Part shown: piece by piece, positions 57,846-64,000 of the stretch | Layout: every line of letters starts with the position of its first letter | How positions within the stretch are numbered: position 1 is the stretch's first letter | Assembly (NCBI GenBank): GCA_029204225.1 | Contig: CM055092.1 | Coordinates: 29,002,359 to 29,066,358 of the forward strand | Direction: 5' to 3' | DNA: 64,000 nucleotides | DNA from: Diphasiastrum complanatum | Taxonomy: Eukaryota > Streptophyta > Lycopodiopsida > Lycopodiales > Lycopodiaceae | The notes under the pieces: model-generated | What the model was told of the DNA's origin: nothing | Seen by the model: the letters and a program-made list of their open reading frames with translations, nothing else | Databases searched by the model: none | Program-made: the position numbers and the translations under genes

Positions 57846-59506
57846 GTCGTCGTTGCCGGGGAGCTACGCCAATTTTTCAGTTTGCAGCATGTTTGGGTGA
57901 TGGTTAGCTTGCATTAGGCATCTTGTCGTGGCATGCTAGGGTTAGCTTTGCATTATGGATGTGATTTGTGAGAGTTATGTCCAAAAATGTTCAAAAAATG
58001 AGTGGCGACTGTATTTTTTGTTTTTTAATTGTTTGCCTCTTTTTTATTCAATTTCCGTCCTATTTTTGTTTTTCTATATTTCAATCTGAAAAATGTGGAT
58101 TGTAGAGCATTGAAAGAGCTTTCTTTCGGTCTAATTTTTTTTTTAATTCCATTTAGTATTGAGCAAGTTACTTTGAAATTGGCAACAAAATTCTGTAAAC
58201 TTGTCAAAAATCAGAAAGTTCCAGATTCATTTTTTTTCTGCCCTGTTTGATTCATTTTTTGCCCTACTTTCTATTCTCTGTAATTCAATCTAAATATGTA
58301 CAATTGTAGAGCATTAGAAGGGCTTTCTATCCATATAATTTATTTTGGATTCCGTTTAGTAGTGGGCAAGTTACAAATTTTTGAATTTGGCAACAAAATT
58401 CTGTAAACTTGTCAAAAATCCACCAGAATGACCATCACTAGGACAACCGGGATGGAGATGTGCTCATGCCCCCATTTGATTCATTTTTCGCCCAACCTTC
58501 TGTTCTCTATAATTCTCGTTACATATTGAGGAAGTTACAAATTTTTGAAAATGTCAACAAAAAGAATTTCTGTAGTTACCTTGTCGTTAGCTTCAACAAT
58601 GTCATTGCTAGCAGGTGAACCTATCTACAAGGATAACATCAACAAGCATTATCTTGGGATCTTTTTTGGATGGTGTCGACTACCCATTTGTCAATGCACA
58701 AGGTTATCATAAATGGCCACTAGACAAGCGTCGAGGTTGGTGTCGTGGGACCGCCACCAGTTTTGGTGGGGGATACTGTTGGAGGGTTTGCGGATCCCAA
58801 TGCAACCCTAACCCTAGTTAATAAGTGAGAGGAATTTGGCACCCTGCATGTGTAAGTCCAACCCAATGATCACATAGTTATTTGATTAATTAGAATGTTA
58901 ATAAAGGGACTTTAGGCCTTTTTGCGGGACTTTTAATGTCGCAATGCCTAAATGTCAAGTTAGTGAATAAAGTTGGGTTTCCCTCCAATTTTGATGGTTC
59001 CCACACTTTTTTAAATTTGAATAAAAAGAGAGGCACGACTGGACCAATAGGATTCAGAGGCCAGGGTCCTCCTCTCTACTATAAAAAGGGACCAACTCGA
59101 GTTGTTCCTCATATTCATTTTCTCATTTCAATAAAGCAGATTGGTTCTCTTTAGAAATGGATTGATGAATGTCCTTGTTCTTTCTCTCTTTTCCTCCATT
59201 TCTCATGTTTCCTTTGTATTTGCTAATTGTTGGGTTTGATCATTATTGGGATTGCTATTTCTTATGCTTTTTTGTGAGAGAGAAAAGAAGAGAGAGAAGA
59301 GTAAATTTCTATCGTTGTTGTGGAAGTAGGGTTAATGGATGTAGTGTTAATGGATGTTAGTGTTAGATCCTCCATTCATGTTGAAATCTGAACTAAACTA
59401 TCGCTCTCATGGGAATGAACCTACGCGTGACAACTAACTCCGTCTCTTTGATGCTAGATTGACTAGATCTTGGATTCAGGTTAGGCAAGGAAAGAAACCC
59501 ACTACA
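57846..59506 (+). mobile_element. Non-coding gypsy-type element lacking its 5' LTR
   Basis: A tRNA-Asp type primer core (TCGTTGCCGGGGA, 57849-57861), about 0.9 kb without ORF, a purine tract GGTGGGGGA (58765-58773) and a 3' LTR 58777-59506. Copia RT lies on the left and copia RNase H on the right, so the element split a copia gene. An internal duplication (CAACAAAATTCTGTAAACTT near 58183 and 58391) lies in the body. Confidence 0.65.
58777..59506 (+). repeat. 3' LTR of the 57846 element
   Basis: 730 bp, TGTTGGAGGGTTTGC...CCCACTACA, with a CTATAAAAAG box near 59079. Homologous to 52150-52612 over most of its second half. Confidence 0.72.
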
Positions 59507-59660
59507 ATGAGCCAATTCAGTACGAATCCAGGCTCGACTCATTGGAAGATCGTGAAATGAATCTTGCAATACCTTCAACTAACGAAGTATTTTGGATTGT
59601 GTTATTCTCGTAATACAGGCACAATAATATATCACGCAGATTTCGATGTGGGCGTCCGAC
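59507..59660 (+). pseudogene. Copia RNase H start fragment
   Basis: Reads SQFSTNPGSTHWKIVKWILQ and then YFGLCYSRNTG, the connection and start of copia RNase H. It ends near 59660 at the CCGAC-rich stretch. Confidence 0.7.
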
Positions 59661-59905
59661 GTATTTTCGAAAATTTCATTATTCGTCGCAATCCGACATG
59701 TCGGAATATGACGTCCAAGTAAAAAATCCGAAAATCAGAGTCCGATGATCAGGAAATATGGGCAACAACCAATTTTTGAAAGGCCTGTCGGAATCCGACA
59801 TGTTGGATTCCGACATTCAGACGTGGATATGACCTGGCATATTTTTTCAAAAAAAAAAAATACGTGTAATCCGACGTGGACGTCGAAATCCGACGGAAGT
59901 CGAAA
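59650..59905. repeat. Cluster of CCGAC motifs with two palindromes
   Basis: Eight CCGAC or GTCGG words within about 250 bp. Two lie in palindromes: TCCGACATGTCGGA (59692-59705, perfect) and a 26-bp one at 59788-59813 with one mismatched pair. CCGAC is the core of the plant DRE/CRT element; any regulatory role is inference. Confidence 0.8.
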
Positions 59906-61579
59906 TTACAAGGTGGAATATTATTAGTATCGAAATCATAGAAGACTTGAAAGGGCTTATACCATTCATGTTTCAAATGCGGGAAAAAAGTCCAGCCAAA
60001 CACAATTTGCTCAAAGATGTCATCAATGTAACCAAAAATATGAAGTAGAGTCTCAGAATAAATTTGTTTAACATTTATACTCTCAAAGCATCTATTATAG
60101 TAACATCAATCGTATGTTGTCTGATGTACATAAAGGCAAGGTGGGCTTTAACAACATCCCTAGCAGGCTTATGAGGCCAAAGAAAGAAGGCATTGAGTTG
60201 GTTCTATAAAGATGTGAGGATTAATGGTAGTGCAACCTCTTTCAAGCCGTATCATAATCTTGCAACGGTGTTGAACTCAATCACATGTGATTTTTTATAA
60301 CAAGAAGTACTTCGTTTATCAGATTATCATAGAGTCATTCCTTTGATAGTTCATAGTTCGAGTGTTAGCAAATCTGGAAAACAGTAGAGCACTTATGTAT
60401 TTATTGCATTAAAGCAGAAACCATTATTAGAGCCTCAAAGTACTTCTCGTGGTTATGTCCAGCAATAATCGTTTGCTTTGTTAGATTTATGAGCAAATAC
60501 ATATCAAATCATTCATTACCTATCAAAGGTAGATATTGAAACAGACGACTACTATGTTGGGCTGCTAAAAAGTATTACATAGAGCCAATAGCATGCATCA
60601 TCAACAACTTTATACAATTCTAATTTTTCGATATAGTAGACAACGATGAAGGTCTATCGCATATCAGTTGGCGGCCACTAGTAAACATTCATTCAAAAAG
60701 GTGAAAAGTGAAAGTCGGCCGTCGCAATTCAAATGGTAACCATCAGCGCAATTCTATTATGATTTAACCCATCAAAACGGCAAGATGAAGCGCGGCCATC
60801 TAGCCAACAGATTTCGCTAGTATTTAGATGTGCATGAACCATTGTAACAAGGTTTTCCAATGACTGTTCGCTATCCAAAGCACTCTAAAATGCGAAGAGA
60901 TGCATAACATACCTGTAATGATGTTCACAACTACTCTTGAGGCGGTGCCCACATGTAGATGCTCCAATCGTATTTAACAGAAGCAAAGATGTAGTATCAA
61001 TCTATGACAATCACAGTATGTAGTGAGCATACTCCCTTTTCAGCAAACAACGAATATCCTTAGCAGTACACGATCATCCAACTGAACAAATGATAGCTTT
61101 TTTACCTTAGCATGCAGTATCTTCCACCCGAATTCTCTTCCACAAGCTTTAACAAGTCTCCTCTCATCCAAGCAGTAGAGAGGCCAGCCAAGAGAGCAAA
61201 AGCAAGAGAGAGAAGAGCAAGAAGAGTGAAACTTAGGGTTGTAGTGATCTTTCCTTTTATAGAAATTCTAGTACCCTTTGGTGCACTAGGTAATAGAAGA
61301 TGCTCACTGTTAGATTGAATCTCGATGAGAACCAAATTTCCCACCAAAAGACTTAGAAGTTTAAAAAACTTTTATTGAGGCCATGTTTCTAAGTTAAGCA
61401 TAATAAGGCATTTTTGTTGGTATAGTGTCATAAGGAAAAAAAGTCTTTTTTATAACGTTCGAAAAATAAATGACGTGTAATACCAATATAGTAGAGTTCA
61501 TGAGACTGTTCGCAAACTTTTGCAATCCGATTGTTGCTGGCCTACGCTTCATAATGACACAAAAAATTTTATTCAGACA
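59906..61579. other. Unassigned sequence
   Basis: No recognisable domain, LTR end or RNA gene. It may be decayed gypsy sequence upstream of the integrase that follows. Confidence 0.35.
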
Positions 61580-62512
61580 TGTGATGTCTGCCAGCGAGCA
61601 CGACGGCCTACTCGACAGAATTATGAACCCTTACATCCGGTTTTATCGCAAGCACCGTTTGAAAAATGAAGACTAGATTATGTTAGTCCTATTCATCCCG
61701 CTGCTCAAGGATCTCAGGCTCGCTACATTATCGTCGCAACGAATTATATGACCAAGTGGGTTGAAGCCAAAGCTGTCAAAGTAGCTGATGCGAAATCTAC
61801 AGCTAAGTTTCTATATGAAAATATTATAATCAGATTTGGATGTCCGATTGAAATTGTCACTGATCGAGGTACACACTTTGTTAATCAAACAATAAAGTGT
61901 TTACTAGAAGATTTTTTTATTATACATAGATTTAGTACTCCCTATTATCCTAGAGGGAATGGCCAAGCTGAATCTTCCAATAAGATTCTCTGAACCATTA
62001 TGACAAACACAGTTGAAGCGAGTCGGTCTGATTGGGAACATAAACTGTATGCAGCATTATGGGCATTCAGAACCGCTTACAAAAATGGTACAAATCAAAC
62101 ACCTGTTCAACTGGTTTATGGTTAAGATGTTGTTATGCCAGTTGAATTTTTAATCCCATCTTTACGCATAGCAGCAACGGAACGATCAAATGATGATCAA
62201 TCTTTACAACTTCGCCACGATGTGTTGCACAAATTATGTGAAACCCGATTGATGGCAGTTCATGCCTTAGCAGCAGAGAAAGCCCGCCGCAAGGCATGGC
62301 ACGATCGGTGATTGCATAAGAAAGATCTGGAAGTAGGAGATCTTGCATTGATGTACAAAACCAAGTTGATCAATGGTAAGTTGAAGTTTACTGGGGAAGG
62401 CCCGTATAAAGTGAAGGAAATCCTGAACTATGGCACAGTAATTCTTGAGCACTTGGATGGGAAACGATTTGATACTTCGGTAAATGGCAGTCGATTACGC
62501 AAGTTTCGATAG
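61580..62512 (+). pseudogene. Ty3/gypsy integrase
   Basis: In order: CDVCQRARRPTRQNY (end of the zinc-binding region), DYVSPIHPAAQGS and YMTKWVEAKAV (core start, first Asp), TDRGTHFVNQ (second Asp), YYPRGNGQAESSNKIL (catalytic Glu), RSDWEHKLYAALWAFRTAY, and the C-terminal GEGPYKVKEILNYG to VNGSRLRKF. At least four in-frame stops (near 61666, 61992, 62124 and 62309) and a frame change near 61560 make it non-functional. No chromodomain follows. RT and RNase H are not recognisable upstream. The C-terminal style resembles the Athila/Tat lineages. Confidence 0.88.
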
Positions 62513-62757
62513 CCTGCTCCGCCAGTTCAGCAAGCCTGATCTCAATATTTTTTTTTCATTTTATTTGTTTTCAATTTTTTGTTTTCAGTATTTAAACTGC
62601 TGACTTTTTTTTGGAAAAAGACAGTTGAAAAAAAAATAAGAAAAGACTGATGAGCAAAAGTCAAGAAGTCATCAGCATAAGGAAACGGAAGCACAGTATT
62701 TTTAAGGAAAATGACTTAGAAACCTACTGTTTTGGGTCGATTTGGCCAATACAGTAT

Positions 62758-63088
62758 CAGAAACCTTTGCTGAGCTCTCAAACTGTACAACCACCCTTGA
62801 TTTATCTAAATTAAGGTGGACGAAGGTTTCTGATAAGAGAAAATTCAAATTTTGAGTTAGGCGAATGTTCAGTGATATGCCATTTTGGAAACCTTCGCCG
62901 AGCATCATAACGTCATTATGAACCTTCGCCGACCTGCTAGATGATCTTAAAATGTCAAAATTAGGTTGTCCATAGGTACAGATTATGGAAAAAAACATTT
63001 ATGACAGTACCTGGGCGAAGGTTTATCCTTTGCCAGCCCTGGAAAACGTTCGCCTGATAGGATCAGATCCCTAGAAACCTTCGTCGAG
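62758..63088. repeat. Array of AACCTTCGCCGA-like motifs
   Basis: Seven degenerate copies in both orientations: 62761-62774, 62819-62830 (reverse), 62889-62902, 62921-62933, 63013-63024 (reverse), 63043-63055 and 63074-63088. The first two form an inverted repeat (TCAGAAACCTTTG, 62758-62770, with CGAAGGTTTCTGA, 62821-62833). They lie in the non-coding gap between integrase and the next ORF. Confidence 0.75.
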
Positions 63089-63327
63089 AGTTTTATAGCC
63101 TATTCTTACAATACTGTACATGCCTGCAAATTTTTGTTCATGATCAGCCCAACTACTATTCAGTGTAATGGACCCACCAAATTCACCTATAAGTTGGCTA
63201 AATTCGATTCATTCCTCACTTGTGCTAGCGAAGCTCTTGCAAATTTTTCTTGTGACCAAAGCCTTCCAAATTTCCTGCATTGTCTTCTGATACATTCTCA
63301 CGCGGTTATAATTCCTTTCTGATCATC

Positions 63328-64000
63328 ATGTCTTCTATCGATACTTCCCAGTCTCCGCACTATACTATCCATCGTGATGTCCCATCTGCAACGGACATCA
63401 TGATTCTTCCTAGCACAAGCACGGTCACTCAGTGGATGACCCTTGCGGAGCCTCTACTTACTGCAATGGGTATTCATGAGAGAGCCTTTTCAAAACACAT
63501 CAATATGGATTTCATCACTCTTGCCTTCAGTACGCGGAAGGAAGAGAAATCCAAGTTTTACATCACCTTCCAAGGAGCCACACACAAGGTGCGTGTCACT
63601 GAGGCCGCACTTGCAACTATAGGAATCTCATCCGGTACGCACGCCTCACCCAATCACAAGCACGCCAAACAGGCCATCAAGCCATACATTGACCTCACCA
63701 ACGATCTGCATTGGACTAATGATGGTTACCTTCTGAAAGCCATCACTGAGCCTTCCATCCACGCCGTTGCCCAATTGTTGAATCATTTCCTGATGGTTGG
63801 CAATCTCAAGAAAGACCGCATCACATCTCAAATCCTTCACAGGATAGTAGAGTCCCACATCAAGTTGGCCAAAGCCCCTCTTGAACCTATAATTGGTTCA
63901 AGACTGTTTCTGGTGAGTTCAAGCGAGCTATTAAGGCCAATACAAAGCAGCAGTTCGCCGCTGGCTCTCTATTGTCTCTCTTAGTCGCTTTTCACTTAGA
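63328..64000 (+). pseudogene. Extra ORF downstream of gypsy integrase, frameshifted, runs off the window
   Basis: Open from an upstream ATG (63280); the ATG at 63328 is the better start because coding-like sequence begins there. The frame ends at 63984, but from about 63885 the neighbouring frame continues smoothly (YNWFKTVSGEFKRAIKANTK, then SLLSLLVAFHL) to the end of the window, so one base has probably been lost. The protein has FYITFQGATHKVRVTEAALA near 70-95 and WTNDGYLLKAITEPSIHAVA near 145. The pattern loosely recalls the ATHILA ORF-1 / plant transposon-protein type domains, which is an inference. The position after integrase is where env-like or extra ORFs sit in plant gypsy elements. 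It could also be the gag of an adjacent element. Confidence 0.55.

Overview
The window is plant nuclear DNA, almost certainly from a land plant with a repeat-rich genome. It holds one recognisable host gene, a six-exon cytochrome P450 (CYP704-like, 48103-51033, minus strand). Nearly everything else that can be identified is LTR retrotransposon sequence of several Ty3/gypsy and Ty1/copia lineages at different stages of decay, plus one CACTA-type DNA transposon end. There are no prokaryotic features, no CRISPR array and no rRNA or tRNA genes. The species cannot be named from the sequence.

Layout. 1-678: unassigned flank with a (GA)n array. 679-11011: a young non-coding LTR element on the minus strand, 5-bp target duplication GTAAG. 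Its 3' LTR was later split by a second element (1429-6684, plus strand, target duplication GTGAC) that encodes only a gag-protease protein. The intact second LTR at 9768-11011 preserves the uninterrupted insertion site. The two elements share a primer-binding site and a leader with five GTGCT...AGCAC hairpins, so the gag-only element and the non-coding element look like relatives using one packaging or dimerisation system. 11012-18780: decayed sequence with a large palindrome, a copia RT/RNase H relic and a chromovirus LTR. 18782-21529: broken copia element (minus). 21912-26903 and 30175-34564: two copies of one non-autonomous family whose internal region once held a single ORF of roughly 610 codons, with a zinc knuckle and two repeats of a copia linker-like module but no polymerase. 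27232-28815: copia RNase H plus LTR. 34565-38000: a mosaic of copia and chromovirus pieces. 39039-43486: a copia gag-pol with one in-frame stop and one gag deletion. 44090-47343: gypsy fragments, a CACTA end, and a tRNA-Asp-primed LTR inside a chromovirus integrase. 48103-51033: the P450. 51940-59660: several copia and gypsy relics nested in each other. 61580-64000: a gypsy integrase pseudogene followed by an extra, unidentified ORF that runs off the window.

The pieces tell a history of nested insertion. The clearest cases are the two-level nest at 674-11016, with its own empty-site control, and a chromovirus that landed in a copia RNase H gene. The left and right halves of that insertion (same 5-bp duplication CTACA, same codon) now sit 21 kb apart in opposite orientation, which points to an inversion. 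Only the P450 is likely to serve the host: its splice sites, reading frame and catalytic motifs are all intact.
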